Below are positions 42,292-51,536 of a stretch of 64,000 nt of DNA, in pieces. Every line of letters starts with the position of its first letter. Positions within the stretch are counted from its first letter, which is position 1. Made by a program: the position numbers and the translations under genes. The stretch comes from Herbiconiux sp. (GTDB lineage: Bacteria; Actinomycetota; Actinomycetes; Actinomycetales; Microbacteriaceae), in the NCBI RefSeq assembly GCF_023264855.1, contig NZ_JAHFUW010000013.1, positions 30,564 to 94,563 on the forward strand, written 5' to 3'. The notes below the pieces were generated by a model. That model did no database searches. It saw nothing but the letters and a program-made list of their open reading frames with translations, and was not told the DNA's origin.

Positions 42292-43503
42292 ATGTCGACT
42301 CACCATGCTCCCCTACGGGGCATCCGGATGCTGGGCGTGGCCTCGGTCGCCGCAGCCGCACTGCTGATCAGCGGATGCGTCAACCCCAACATACCCGCCA
42401 CAGACGCCGAAGGCCCGGCCACCGCTACTTCCGCAGCCCCTGCCGTCACCCGCCCCGCCGCCCCCGAGGGCGAGCTCCCCACCGAGCTCCAGGCCCAGCT
42501 GCAGAGCGCCCTCGACCAGGTGATGGCCGACTACGACGTGCCCGGCGCGGCCGCCGGCGTCTGGGTTCCCGGCGAAGGATCGTGGACGACCGCCGCCGGT
42601 CTCGCCGACGTCGAGGGCGGCGTCGCCGTCACCACCGACATGACGTGGCCCATCCGGAGCATCACGAAGTCGTACACCGTCACGATGATCCTGCAGCTCG
42701 CCGACGAGGGCGCTCTCAGCCTCGACGACACGATCGACCAGTACATCGACGGCATCACGAACGGTGACCAGATCACGCTGCTCGAGCTGGCGAACATGTC
42801 CAGCGGCAACGCCGACTACCTCACGCCGGCCTTCATCGCCGACTGGCAGGCCGAGCCCGACCGGATCTTCACCCTCGACGAGCTGAACAGCTACGTGGTG
42901 GATCAGCCGGCCGAGTTCGCCCCGGGCACCGAATACATCTACACCAACGCGAACACGAACCTGCTCGGCGGCGTGATCGAGAAGGTCACCGGCCAGTCGT
43001 ACGCCGAAGCGCTCGACGAGCGCATCCTGCAGCCGCTCGGGCAGAGTGGCACCAGCTACCTCACCGACATCGCCGACTGGACCGGGCCGCACCCCACCGG
43101 CTACGTCATCGACGACGGCGTCCCGATGCCTCAGACCGAGAACCCGTCGATCCTTGCCGCCGCCGGATCGCTGTTCTCGACCCTCGACGACGGCCGGGTG
43201 TGGGCCGACACCCTCGGCAGCGGCGCGCTGCTGAAGCCCGCGACGCAGGAGCTGCGGACGATCGGGCATCCGATCCCGAAGCCGCCCTACGACGACTACG
43301 CCGTCGGCATGGGTGAGACCGACGGATGGCTGGGCCACAACGGCGAGGGCATCGGCTTCACCGCCGCCACCTTCCACGACCCCGAGACCGGAGCGAGCAT
43401 CGTCGTGTACATGAACGAATCCGACACGGCCGACAAGTCCCACCCGGCCGACAAGGCCTTCCGCGCTCTCGCCGCGGTTCTCGCGAACGGAGCAGCGAAA
43501 TGA
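42292..43503 (+). CDS. Beta-lactamase-family lipoprotein (class C/DD-peptidase fold)
   Basis: A 403-residue exported serine hydrolase. The lipobox LISGC gives Cys29 as lipid anchor. Penicillin-recognition motifs are Ser123 in SITK, Tyr217 in YTN and His349 in HNG (the KTG-equivalent, HxG as in R61-type DD-peptidases and many class C-like esterases). It may hydrolyse D-Ala peptides, beta-lactams or esters. The ATG at 42292 has GAGG seven bases upstream; the frame before it is not coding. It overlaps the PBP4-like gene by four bases. Confidence 0.88.
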   Translation: MSTHHAPLRGIRMLGVASVAAAALLISGCVNPNIPATDAEGPATATSAAPAVTRPAAPEGELPTELQAQLQSALDQVMADYDVPGAAAGVWVPGEGSWTTAAGLADVEGGVAVTTDMTWPIRSITKSYTVTMILQLADEGALSLDDTIDQYIDGITNGDQITLLELANMSSGNADYLTPAFIADWQAEPDRIFTLDELNSYVVDQPAEFAPGTEYIYTNANTNLLGGVIEKVTGQSYAEALDERILQPLGQSGTSYLTDIADWTGPHPTGYVIDDGVPMPQTENPSILAAAGSLFSTLDDGRVWADTLGSGALLKPATQELRTIGHPIPKPPYDDYAVGMGETDGWLGHNGEGIGFTAATFHDPETGASIVVYMNESDTADKSHPADKAFRALAAVLANGAAK

Positions 43504-45149
43504 CCCGAACGAAGCGCACCGACCGCACGACCGTGCTCGCCCGCGGGGCGAGCATCCTCGCCGTCGCGGCCGTCGCCGCCCTCACCGCCGGGTGCGTCGG
43601 GGGCACGTCGAACACGGCGAGCACCAGCACTCCCGGCAGTGGTGTCACCTCGGTTCCTGGGCTTCCGGATGCCGCCCTCGAGGTGATGAACAAGCCCCAG
43701 TACACCAGCGGCCGGTGGGCCGTCTCGGTGAAAGACCTCGACAGCGGCGAGACGCTGATCGACCTCGACGGCGGCAAGATGGCCGAGCCGGGCTCGTTCG
43801 TGAAGACCTACAGCGCCGGCGCGGCCTGGGTGAAATGGGGCCCGGATCACACCATCACCACCCCGGTGAAGCAGTCGGGCACGGTCGCCGCCGGCACCCT
43901 CACGGGCGACCTCATCCTGGTGGGTCAGGGCGACCTCACGATGGGCGGGCGCACGAAGAGCGACGGCACCGTCGACTTCGCGAACCTCGACCACAACGAC
44001 GCCAACCCGCTGCCGGGCGCCACCCTCACCCCAGAGGATCCGCTCGCCGGGCTCGACGAGCTGGCCGCCCAGGTGAAGGCGTCGGGCATCTCCGCCGTGA
44101 GCGGCGACGTGGTGATCGACGACCGCCTGTTCACAGGCGAGCTGGCGAACGAGCCCATCACCCCCACGATCATCAACCAGAACCTGCTCGACGTGCTGAT
44201 CACCCCGGGCGCGGCCGGACAGCCCGCCACCGCGGCGCTCACCCCCGCGGTCGGCGCCTGGAAGCTCGACAACCAGGTGCAGACCGTCGCGGCCGGCGAG
44301 AAGGCCGCCATCACCGCGCCGGAGCCCTCCGACACCGACCCGAACACGCTCGTGATCACCGGCACCATCGCGGCCGACGCGGATCCGTCGCTCAAGGTCT
44401 ACGTTCTCGAGGACACCGCCTCCTTCGCCCGCACCGCCTTCATCGAGGCGCTCGGCCGGGCCGGGGTGACCGTGTCGGCCGACTCGCTGGCCACGAACCG
44501 CGACGGCGCACTGCCCGACTCGGCGGCCGTCACGGCCTTGCCCGCCGTGGCCGAGCTGGAGTCGCTCCCGCTCGCCGAAGAGGTGACCTACGTGATGAAG
44601 ATCAGCTACAACCGCGGGGCGCAGACCCTGATGTGCCGCCTCTCGGCCGAGGCCGGCGAGCCGAACTGCGGGCCGGCCCTGGGCAACGGGATGGGGTACG
44701 CCCAGGCGATCTGGGAGGATGCCGGGCTCGATACCGCCGGGGCGTCGCTGGTCGACGGTTCGGGACTGGAGGGCAACTACATCACCCCCGCGAACGCCGT
44801 GCAGATCCAGAGCATCATGGCCGCCCGGCCGGATGCCGCCGAGTGGCAGGACACCCTTCCCATCCTGGGCGTCGACGGATCGCTCGCCGACGTGGAGGCC
44901 GGCGGCCCCGCAGCCGGCAAGGTGTTCGCCAAGACCGGGACCCTCGCGGGCGGTGACAGCTTCAACGGTCGCCTGCGCCTGGCCACCAAGACGCTCGGCG
45001 GGGTCATGGACTCCGAGAGCGGCCGCCACCTCGCGTTCACCATCATCGTGAACCAGGGCTTCTACCCCGGCGAACAGGGCATGGCGGGCGTCTTCGACGC
45101 GAACGACGACGTGGGCGCGGTCGCCGCGGCCATCCAGCAGGCCTACTGA
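43500..45149 (+). CDS. D-alanyl-D-alanine carboxypeptidase/endopeptidase, DacB (PBP4) family, lipoprotein
   Basis: A 549-residue S13-family peptidase trimming peptidoglycan stems. Motifs are Ser99 in SFVK, Ser369 in SYN and Lys478 in KTG. A large insertion between the first two motifs (about 130-340) is normal for PBP4. It has a type II signal peptide (LTAGC, Cys32), whereas most PBP4 proteins are soluble periplasmic or wall proteins. Middle gene of three penicillin-recognising lipoproteins: coupled to the one before and 46 bases from the next. Confidence 0.9.
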   Translation: MTRTKRTDRTTVLARGASILAVAAVAALTAGCVGGTSNTASTSTPGSGVTSVPGLPDAALEVMNKPQYTSGRWAVSVKDLDSGETLIDLDGGKMAEPGSFVKTYSAGAAWVKWGPDHTITTPVKQSGTVAAGTLTGDLILVGQGDLTMGGRTKSDGTVDFANLDHNDANPLPGATLTPEDPLAGLDELAAQVKASGISAVSGDVVIDDRLFTGELANEPITPTIINQNLLDVLITPGAAGQPATAALTPAVGAWKLDNQVQTVAAGEKAAITAPEPSDTDPNTLVITGTIAADADPSLKVYVLEDTASFARTAFIEALGRAGVTVSADSLATNRDGALPDSAAVTALPAVAELESLPLAEEVTYVMKISYNRGAQTLMCRLSAEAGEPNCGPALGNGMGYAQAIWEDAGLDTAGASLVDGSGLEGNYITPANAVQIQSIMAARPDAAEWQDTLPILGVDGSLADVEAGGPAAGKVFAKTGTLAGGDSFNGRLRLATKTLGGVMDSESGRHLAFTIIVNQGFYPGEQGMAGVFDANDDVGAVAAAIQQAY

Positions 45150-45195
45150 GCCACCGGCCACCGGGCCGACGACCAGCACGACGAGGAGACGACGG

Positions 45196-46443
45196 ATGCG
45201 CACACGCACGACGAGAACGACGGTGGCCGTGGCCGCCCTGGTCACCGCCCTGACCTTGGGCGCCTGCACCGCACAGACCGGTTCCACGCCGGCGGCGAGT
45301 ACATCCCCCGCAGCCGACGAGGGCGCGGCCCCCACCCTCAAGCCGCTCGACCAGGCGGGCCTCACGACCCTGTTCGAGGAGACCGCGAAAGAGCTCGGCC
45401 AGCCGGGGGCCGTGATGCTGCTGCGCACCCCCGAGGGCGACTTCACCGCGACCTACGGCGTCACCAGCCCGGGCGGCAGCACGCCCGTCTCGGCCGACGA
45501 CCACATCCGGATCGGTTCGAACACGAAGACCATGACCGGAACCGTCATCCTGCAGCTCGTGCAGGAGGGCAAGATCGCCCTCGACGACCCGGTGTCGAAG
45601 TACCGGCCGGATGTTCCCAACGGCGAGAACATCACCATCGAGCAGATGCTGATGATGCGCAGCGGGCTCACGAACTACACCGAGACCCTCGAACTCAACG
45701 AGGCCTTGGACAACGAGCCGCAGCGCGTGTGGCAGCCCGAGGAGCTCGTGGCGATGGGCCTGGCCCTGCCGCCCGACTTCGAGCCGGGTACGAATTACCA
45801 CTACTCCAACACCAACACGGTGCTGCTCGGCCTGATCGCCGAGCAGCTCGACGGCAAACCGCTGCAGCAGATCTTCGCCGACCGCATCTTCACCCCGCTC
45901 GGGCTCGACGAGACCTCGTTCCCCGCGCTGGAGGACAGCAGCCTGCCGTCGCCCTACTCCGACGGCTACTTCTGGTGGACCAACGTGAACACCCTCGCCT
46001 CGTCGAAGCTCCCGCCGGACCTGCTGGCGGCGGCCGACGCCGGAACCTTCCTGCCGAACGACGGCACCCTCGACAATCCCTCGTGGGCCTGGGCGGCCGG
46101 CTCCGCCATCTCCACCGCCGGCGACCTGGCCGACTACGTCGAGGCCCTCGTGGGCGGCGACGACGCCCTGCTCGACCCCGAGATGCAGGCCGCGCGCATG
46201 GACAGCTTCCAGTCCACCGACCCGAAGGATCCGACCGCCGCGGCCTACGGCTGGAACATCGGGCAGTTCGGCCAGTTCTACGGCCACTCGGGAGAACTCC
46301 CGGGCTTCAACTCCTTCATGGGCTACGACCCGGTGGCGGATGTGACGCTCGTGGTGTGGGCGAACCTCGCTCCGGCGGCGGATGGGCGGGGGCCCGCGGC
46401 GTGGATCGCGCGCACGCTCATCGACGAGATGTACACGAAGTAG
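45196..46443 (+). CDS. Beta-lactamase-family lipoprotein (R61-like)
   Basis: A 415-residue exported serine hydrolase with lipobox LGAC (Cys24), Ser108 in SNTK, Tyr203 in YSN and His364 in HSG. SNTK, YSN and HxG together resemble the Streptomyces R61 DD-carboxypeptidase. It differs from the first gene of the operon in sequence and loop lengths, so the two are old paralogues. The ATG has GAGGAG about ten bases upstream. Last gene of the operon, followed by a tandem repeat and a convergent regulator gene. Confidence 0.88.
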   Translation: MRTRTTRTTVAVAALVTALTLGACTAQTGSTPAASTSPAADEGAAPTLKPLDQAGLTTLFEETAKELGQPGAVMLLRTPEGDFTATYGVTSPGGSTPVSADDHIRIGSNTKTMTGTVILQLVQEGKIALDDPVSKYRPDVPNGENITIEQMLMMRSGLTNYTETLELNEALDNEPQRVWQPEELVAMGLALPPDFEPGTNYHYSNTNTVLLGLIAEQLDGKPLQQIFADRIFTPLGLDETSFPALEDSSLPSPYSDGYFWWTNVNTLASSKLPPDLLAAADAGTFLPNDGTLDNPSWAWAAGSAISTAGDLADYVEALVGGDDALLDPEMQAARMDSFQSTDPKDPTAAAYGWNIGQFGQFYGHSGELPGFNSFMGYDPVADVTLVVWANLAPAADGRGPAAWIARTLIDEMYTK

Positions 46444-46470
46444 GACAGGGTCGCGGGGGCGATCAGGGCG

Positions 46471-46563
46471 GTTCCGGCGGTCGCCGGGGCCGCCCTGCGC
46501 AGTTCCGGCGGTCGCCGGGGCCGCCCTACGCGGTTCCGGCGGTCGGCGGGGCCGCCCTACGCG
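46471..46563. repeat. 31-base tandem repeat, three copies plus a partial
   Basis: Units start GTTCCGGCGGTCGCCGGGGC and end CGCCCTGCGCA or CGCCCTACGCG, at 46471-46501, 46502-46532 and 46533-46563, with a partial fourth copy to about 46578. Each unit holds a GGCGG/CCGCC inverted repeat, so each can fold as a small hairpin. It lies between convergent genes, and its right end supplies the last codons and stop of the NarL-type regulator gene. Confidence 0.85.
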
Positions 46564-47216
46564 GTTCCGGCGGCGGCCAGGTAGCGGATGACGGCGAGCA
46601 CCCGGCGGTGGTCGTCGGCCGCCACCGGCAGGCCGAAGGTGTCGTAGATGCGCGAGGTGTGCTGCACCACCGCCTTCTCGGAGGTGCCGAGGCGGGCTGC
46701 GATGTGGGCGTTGCTGCGCCCCTCGGCCATCAGGCCGAGCACCTCGAGCTGGCGGGGCGTGAGATCGCCGACCGGGCCGCTGGTCTTGCTCGCGCGCGCG
46801 ACCAGCACGGCCACGACATCCGGATCGAGGGCGGTGCCACCGGCCTGCACCCGCCGCAGGTCGGCCGTGAAGGTGCGCACGTCGGCGATGCGCTGCTTGA
46901 GCAGGTAGCCCACTCCGCCCTCGCGCTGCTCGAGCAGCTCGGTCGCGTATCGCCGCTGCACGTGCTGCGAGAGCACCATCACCGCGACGCCGGGATGAGC
47001 GCGGCGGATGCGCAGGGCCGCGAGCAGGCCCTCGTCGGTGTGCGTGGGCGGCATCCGGATGTCGGTGATCACCAGGTCGGGTGACAGGCGCGCCACCTCG
47101 AGCTCGAGTTCGACCGCTGTTCCGACTGCCGCCTCCACGTCGATGCCGTCGTTCTCGAGCAGGTGCACGAGGCCCTCGCGCAGCAGCACTTCGTCTTCGC
47201 CGATCACGACCCGCAT
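46557..47216 (-). CDS. NarL/LuxR-family response regulator
   Basis: A 219-residue regulator. The receiver domain (about 1-120) has acidic Glu7-Asp8, phospho-acceptor Asp52 in VITDIRMPP and a late Lys. The LuxR helix-turn-helix (about 150-212) shows LTPRQLEVLGLMAEGRSN and IAARLGTSEKAVVQHTSRIY. It overlaps the kinase gene by 13 bases, with the kinase upstream, so they are a coupled pair. The last residues are encoded by the 31-base tandem repeat. The regulon is unknown; the neighbouring penicillin-binding lipoprotein operon is convergent and could be a target. Confidence 0.92.
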   Translation of the reverse strand: MRVVIGEDEVLLREGLVHLLENDGIDVEAAVGTAVELELEVARLSPDLVITDIRMPPTHTDEGLLAALRIRRAHPGVAVMVLSQHVQRRYATELLEQREGGVGYLLKQRIADVRTFTADLRRVQAGGTALDPDVVAVLVARASKTSGPVGDLTPRQLEVLGLMAEGRSNAHIAARLGTSEKAVVQHTSRIYDTFGLPVAADDHRRVLAVIRYLAAAGTA

Positions 47217-48964
47217 GGCAGCTCCACTCTCAATTCCGTTCCCACGCCCTCGGGCGACTGCAGCTCGAAGGATCCACCGAGGGCGTCGACCCGGTCGACC
47301 AGGCCCTTCAGCCCGGTGCCGTCTTCGACCCGCGCCCCGCCGCGTCCGTCGTCGGCGACACGCACCTGGAGCAGCCCTCCCGTGCGGGTCAGTTCGACCC
47401 GAACGGTGCGGGCGCCGGAGTGCTTGACCGCGTTGGTGAGCGCTTCGGCCACGATCAGGTAGGCGGACTGCGCCGTGGCCGGAGCGAGCGCCCGATCGTC
47501 GACGTCGCTGATCAGGGTGGCCGGGATGTCGAGCCGATCGACGAGGTCTTCGGCCGCCGCCGTCAGCCCGCGCTCGACCAGAGCCGAGGGCAGGACCGCA
47601 TGAACCAGCCGCCGCAGGTCGGCGGCGGCATCGTCGATGCGGTGCCGCAGCGCCGTGACGGCGTCGGCCGTGGCCGGGGACGCGTCGTCGGAGTTGGCGA
47701 TCTGCTGGGCCTCGAGCGCGAGCAGCACCAGCTGCACCTGCAGGCCGTCGTGCAGATCCCGGGCGATACGGCTGCGTTCGCGGTCGGCGGTCTCGACGAT
47801 GCGCAGGCGCGAGAGCACCAGAGCCTCGTTGCTGGCCACCAGGGCGGCCGTGAGCCGTTCGCGGTCGAGGGCGATGGCGAACACCCGGCCCGCGCGGCGC
47901 ACGATCTCGGGATCGGTGATCATGCGCCCGTCGTAACTGATGGCCCCCACCAGCCGGGACTCCACGCGCACCTCGTGCCAGATCCTCGGCGGCACGTGCT
48001 CGCCCTCCGGCACGTCGGCCCCGTGCTCGTCGACGAAGGCCTGCCGGTCATCGGCCCAGTAGGCCACCCGCAGCGAATCGTCGCCGAGCGAGCGGGCGAG
48101 CGCCTCCCCGACCGCCGCTCGGGTGGAGCCCGCGATCCCGAGCCAGGCGCTCAGGGCATCCGCTTCGGCCGTCTGTGAGAACCCGCCGAGCAGCACGCTC
48201 AGCAGGAAGGCGATCGGGATGCCCGCCAGCACGGCGAGCTGGATGAGGCCCACCACGGCGGTGTCGACGTCGAAGATCCGCAGCACGTTCGCCGACATCG
48301 GGATCGCCAGCACGGCGAGGATGCCGTAGAGGTAGAGCGGCAGCAGCACCCGCAGGTTCTTCGGATCGGCGGAGCGCAGGCGGCCGATCAGGAAGACCGC
48401 GGTCGCCACCATCACGCCGAGCCCGACCACGCTCTGCACCCACAGGGCGAGGTCGAGCAGGAGGGGCTGATCCGGGGGCAGCAGGTAGAGGGGAGCCTGC
48501 AGCACGAGGGTGACGCCGTACCCCACGGCGACCGTGACCACGGAGAGGGTTCCCCGGAGGCGCCCTGACGGGAAGGCGTGCAGCAGGTGCACGGTGACCG
48601 AGAGCACCATCGTGGCGAACACGGCGCTCAGCTCGATGAGCACCGGCAGGCCGAGGTTTCCGGCCCCGCCCAGGAACATCGAGACCGCGCCGACGAGCAG
48701 CAGCCCGCCGGTGCCGCTCAGCGGCCGCTGCCACCAGGCGATGACGCCCGCCGCCGTCCAGATGAAGAACACCGCGGTGAACGCGGCCGGAACCCAGAAC
48801 GGCACCGGTGCGACGGCGCCCACCGCCAGTTGCAGGCCGCCGAGCCCGAGCGCGAACACCGAGAGGAACAGCAGGGCCGGGCGGAGCGCATCCGTTCGCA
48901 CGGCCCGCGGGCGCGCCGGAACCGTCGCGGGCGGGAGCCCCGTCGGAGCAGGAGTGTCGGTCAC
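47204..48964 (-). CDS. Sensor histidine kinase, NarL-partner type
   Basis: A 586-residue membrane kinase. About seven hydrophobic helices fill residues 28-260, then a GAF-like or linker region and the HisKA_3 dimerisation domain with the phosphorylated His in RIARDLHDGLQVQL (about residue 400). An HATPase_c domain follows with LIVAEALTNAVKHSG, VADDGRGG and GTGLKGLVDRV. The multi-helix N-terminus suggests sensing in or at the membrane, as in LiaS/DesK-like kinases of wall or lipid stress. A GTG start with GAGGTGATC upstream. First gene of the pair. Confidence 0.92.
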   Translation of the reverse strand: MTDTPAPTGLPPATVPARPRAVRTDALRPALLFLSVFALGLGGLQLAVGAVAPVPFWVPAAFTAVFFIWTAAGVIAWWQRPLSGTGGLLLVGAVSMFLGGAGNLGLPVLIELSAVFATMVLSVTVHLLHAFPSGRLRGTLSVVTVAVGYGVTLVLQAPLYLLPPDQPLLLDLALWVQSVVGLGVMVATAVFLIGRLRSADPKNLRVLLPLYLYGILAVLAIPMSANVLRIFDVDTAVVGLIQLAVLAGIPIAFLLSVLLGGFSQTAEADALSAWLGIAGSTRAAVGEALARSLGDDSLRVAYWADDRQAFVDEHGADVPEGEHVPPRIWHEVRVESRLVGAISYDGRMITDPEIVRRAGRVFAIALDRERLTAALVASNEALVLSRLRIVETADRERSRIARDLHDGLQVQLVLLALEAQQIANSDDASPATADAVTALRHRIDDAAADLRRLVHAVLPSALVERGLTAAAEDLVDRLDIPATLISDVDDRALAPATAQSAYLIVAEALTNAVKHSGARTVRVELTRTGGLLQVRVADDGRGGARVEDGTGLKGLVDRVDALGGSFELQSPEGVGTELRVELPCGS

Positions 48965-49091
48965 GGCGTGCGGATCACCTCAGCCCGAGCCTAGGGGCGC
49001 GCGCCGCCCCCGCTCAATGGACCTGGGTCCCCCTGTCGGCCCGGGTGAGGCAGGCACGGGTGGCAGGGTGGGCCCTCGGCGAGTGAAACGG

Positions 49092-50201
49092 CTACGCGAG
49101 CGCTCGCGCCGCCGTCTCGGTCGTCGCATTTGCTCGCCAGCCCAGCGCCGGGCCGACCTCGCGCACCAAGGCATCGATCTGCCGTCGCGCGTGGTCGGCG
49201 TCGAAGGTGTCGTGGAACGAGGCGTTGGCCACCAGGTGCGTGCCGAAGTCGCGCAGTACCGGGTCGGCCTCGATGCCGTCCACGACGTCTGCCGGCGAGC
49301 CGTAGATGGCCACGCTGTCGAGGTAGTCGCGCACCGAGAGCCCCTTCAGGGTGGTGTTGCCGCTCTGCGCGCCGCGCTCGGCCAGGAACGGCAGCTTGGG
49401 CGCGAGCGCCGGCTCGACCTCGCGCACGACGTCGTCTTTGCTCGCCCCCAGGTAGAGGAATCGGAAGGCGCCGACCCGCGGCTCGGACTGCGGATGCACG
49501 CGCGCCAGCTCGTCGACGTAGGCGGCGACCTTCGGATGCTGACCGGCGCCGGCCGGATCGAAGAACGCCCCGACCTGGATGCCGTGATCGGCCCGCGCGG
49601 CGGCACGGGCGCGGGCTTCGGAGGTCACGCCCTCCCAGACGCGGCGCGGGAGTCCCGGGAGATACGGCTGCAGGCGCGGGCTCGCGGCATCCGTCGTCAG
49701 GGCCGGCGCCGCCCGGGCATTCGGTGTCAGGGCCGGCGCCGTCAGGGCCTGACCGGTCAGAGCCGCGTTCAGGCGGGCCAGCTTCTCGTCGTAGAGGCGG
49801 TGCCGGTCGGCGGCGTCGAGCCCCCAGGCCTCGAAGGCGCCGAGGTTCGCGCCGCCGGTTCCGAGGCCGAGGTGCAGGCGGCCGCGGGCGAGCACGTCGA
49901 GCACGGCGGCATCCTCGGCCAGTCGGAGCGGGTCTTCGAGGGGCAGCGTCACGATGCCGGTGCCGAGCGCGATCCGCGAGGTCTCGCGCGCCACCGCCGC
50001 GAGCAGCACGAGCGGCGAGGGAACCGGGCCGGGCGTGATGTCGAAGTGGTGCTGGCCCACCCACACGCCGTCGAGGCCGACCTGCTCGGCGTAGCGGATG
50101 GTGGCGAGCACGTCGTCGTAGAGCCGAGCCGTGGCATCCGGAGTCTTGTCACGGAGGCCGAGGTTGAAGGCGAAGCCGAGCTTCAGCGGTGCGCGGCCCA
50201 T
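49092..50201 (-). CDS. LLM-class flavin-dependent monooxygenase (luciferase-like)
   Basis: A 369-residue bacterial-luciferase-like protein with a TIM-barrel opening LKLGFAFNLGLRDKTPDA, then WVGQHHFDITPGPVPSPLVLL and RIALGTGIVTLPLEDPLRLAEDAAVLD, the usual LLM order. An Ala/Thr/Pro-rich insertion (about 151-180) is not conserved. Such enzymes use FMNH2 or FAD from a separate reductase to oxygenate sulfonates, thioethers or amines. It overlaps the upstream LLM gene by one base. With the neighbouring sulfhydrylases and C-S lyase, a role in organosulfur breakdown is inferred. No flavin reductase gene is in the locus. Confidence 0.88.
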   Translation of the reverse strand: MGRAPLKLGFAFNLGLRDKTPDATARLYDDVLATIRYAEQVGLDGVWVGQHHFDITPGPVPSPLVLLAAVARETSRIALGTGIVTLPLEDPLRLAEDAAVLDVLARGRLHLGLGTGGANLGAFEAWGLDAADRHRLYDEKLARLNAALTGQALTAPALTPNARAAPALTTDAASPRLQPYLPGLPRRVWEGVTSEARARAAARADHGIQVGAFFDPAGAGQHPKVAAYVDELARVHPQSEPRVGAFRFLYLGASKDDVVREVEPALAPKLPFLAERGAQSGNTTLKGLSVRDYLDSVAIYGSPADVVDGIEADPVLRDFGTHLVANASFHDTFDADHARRQIDALVREVGPALGWRANATTETAARALA

Positions 50202-51505
50202 CAGGCGAACTCGGGGGTGAACTCGGGCGTGCGGGACGAGGCCTGCAGGTGGCCGCGCAGGGTCTCGGTCTCGTACTCGTGCCGGTAGAGACCGCGGGCA
50301 CGCAGGATGGGCACGAGCTCGTCGGCGATCACCTCGAGCTGGTCGATCAGCCGGTCGGGCTGCAGGTTGAAGCCGTCGATGGCACCGGCGTGGAACCAGT
50401 CCTCGATCTTGTCGGCGAGCTGTTCGGGCGTGCCGACGAAGCCGCCGTGGCCCGAGCCCGTGTAGCGCGTCTCGCGCAGGTACTCGCGCACGGTCGGCTT
50501 GCTCTGGCGGATACGCTCGAAGATCGACTGGCGGAAGCCGATGCTGCCGCGGAAGGCCGTGGGGTCGAGCGGGGCGTCGAGCAGCTCGGCGGGGAAGGGC
50601 TCGTCGAGCTCGAGCGTCGACACGTCGTAGCCGATCGCCTGCGAGAGCCAGAGCACCGAGTAGGCCGAGGGGCCGAGGTCGTGGATCTCGTCGACCCGGC
50701 GGCGCGCCTCCTCCTCGGTGCTGCCCAGGGTGAGCAGCAGGCCGGGGAGGATCTTCACGGCATCCGCCGAGCGCCCGAAGCCGACGGCGTTCTGCTTCAC
50801 CTCCCGGTAGTGCTCGATCGCGCCCTCCTTGGTGAGCTCGGCCGCGAACACACCGTCGCCCACGCGGCCCGCCAGCGCGCGGCCCTGGGGCGATCCGCCG
50901 GCCTGGAAGATCACCGGGCGACCCTGCTTCGAGGGCGGCACGTGCAGGCGGCTCTCGAGATCGAAGTGGCGGCCGTGGTGAACCACGTCGACGCCGGTGC
51001 GCGCCGACTCCCAGAGCGCGATCACCAGGTCGGCGAACTCCGAGCCCCGCTCGTAGCGGTCGCCGCGGCCGAGCACCTCGTCGAGGCCGAAGTTGTTGGC
51101 CGATCCGGTGTCGCGGGACGTGACGAGGTTCCAGGCGGCCCGGCCGCCGGATGCCACGTCGAAGCTCAGCAGGCGCTCGGCCAGCTCGAAGGGGTCGTTG
51201 AAGGTGGTGGAGGCCGTGGCGATGAGGCCGACCCGGCTGGTGGCCCGGGCCACGTGCGACCAGATGATGGTGGGGTCGAGCCGCGTGTTGTTGGCGTCGT
51301 AGGAGGGGTTGCCGAGGAGGGGTCCGTCGGCCAGGAAGATGGCGTCGAGCGTGCCCCGCTCGGCCAGCTCGCCGATCCGCCGCCAGTAGTCGGGGTCGGT
51401 CGGCGCGTGCGTGTGCAGCAGGTCGCTCTGCCAGGCGGCGGGCAGGTAGCCGAGCGTCAGCACGTTGATTCCGAGGATGACGTGACCCTCGCGGCGTTCG
51501 GACAT
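50201..51505 (-). CDS. NtaA/SnaA/DszA-family LLM monooxygenase
   Basis: A 434-residue LLM monooxygenase of the nitrilotriacetate/dibenzothiophene-sulfone group: DAIFLADGPLLGNPSYDANN, LDPTIIWSHVARATSRVGL, the TSTTFNDPFELAERLLSFDVASGGRAAWNLVTS block (DHxSGGRxxWN type; key part SGGRAAWNLVTS) and HHGRHFDLESRLHVPPSKQGRPVIFQAGGSPQGR (key part QGRPVIFQAGGSPQGR). These motifs bind reduced FMN and define the group. First gene of the minus-strand pair, with a palindrome in its leader. Substrates of relatives are sulfones, EDTA/NTA and cyclic ketones. Confidence 0.92.
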   Translation of the reverse strand: MSERREGHVILGINVLTLGYLPAAWQSDLLHTHAPTDPDYWRRIGELAERGTLDAIFLADGPLLGNPSYDANNTRLDPTIIWSHVARATSRVGLIATASTTFNDPFELAERLLSFDVASGGRAAWNLVTSRDTGSANNFGLDEVLGRGDRYERGSEFADLVIALWESARTGVDVVHHGRHFDLESRLHVPPSKQGRPVIFQAGGSPQGRALAGRVGDGVFAAELTKEGAIEHYREVKQNAVGFGRSADAVKILPGLLLTLGSTEEEARRRVDEIHDLGPSAYSVLWLSQAIGYDVSTLELDEPFPAELLDAPLDPTAFRGSIGFRQSIFERIRQSKPTVREYLRETRYTGSGHGGFVGTPEQLADKIEDWFHAGAIDGFNLQPDRLIDQLEVIADELVPILRARGLYRHEYETETLRGHLQASSRTPEFTPEFA

Positions 51506-51521
51506 CTGGGGCTCCCTTCGC

Positions 51522-51536
51522 TCGGCACGGTGCCGA
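51522..51536. promoter_or_regulatory. 15-base palindrome in the leader of the LLM operon
   Basis: TCGGCAC-G-GTGCCGA is a perfect inverted repeat located about 16 bases before the LLM start codon and just before its GAAGGGAG ribosome-binding site. It may be an operator or a 5'-UTR hairpin limiting translation. About 75 bases further upstream TGTTG occurs twice in 15 bases (minus strand, near 51605-51620). The 268-base gap shows nothing else I can support. Confidence 0.5.
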
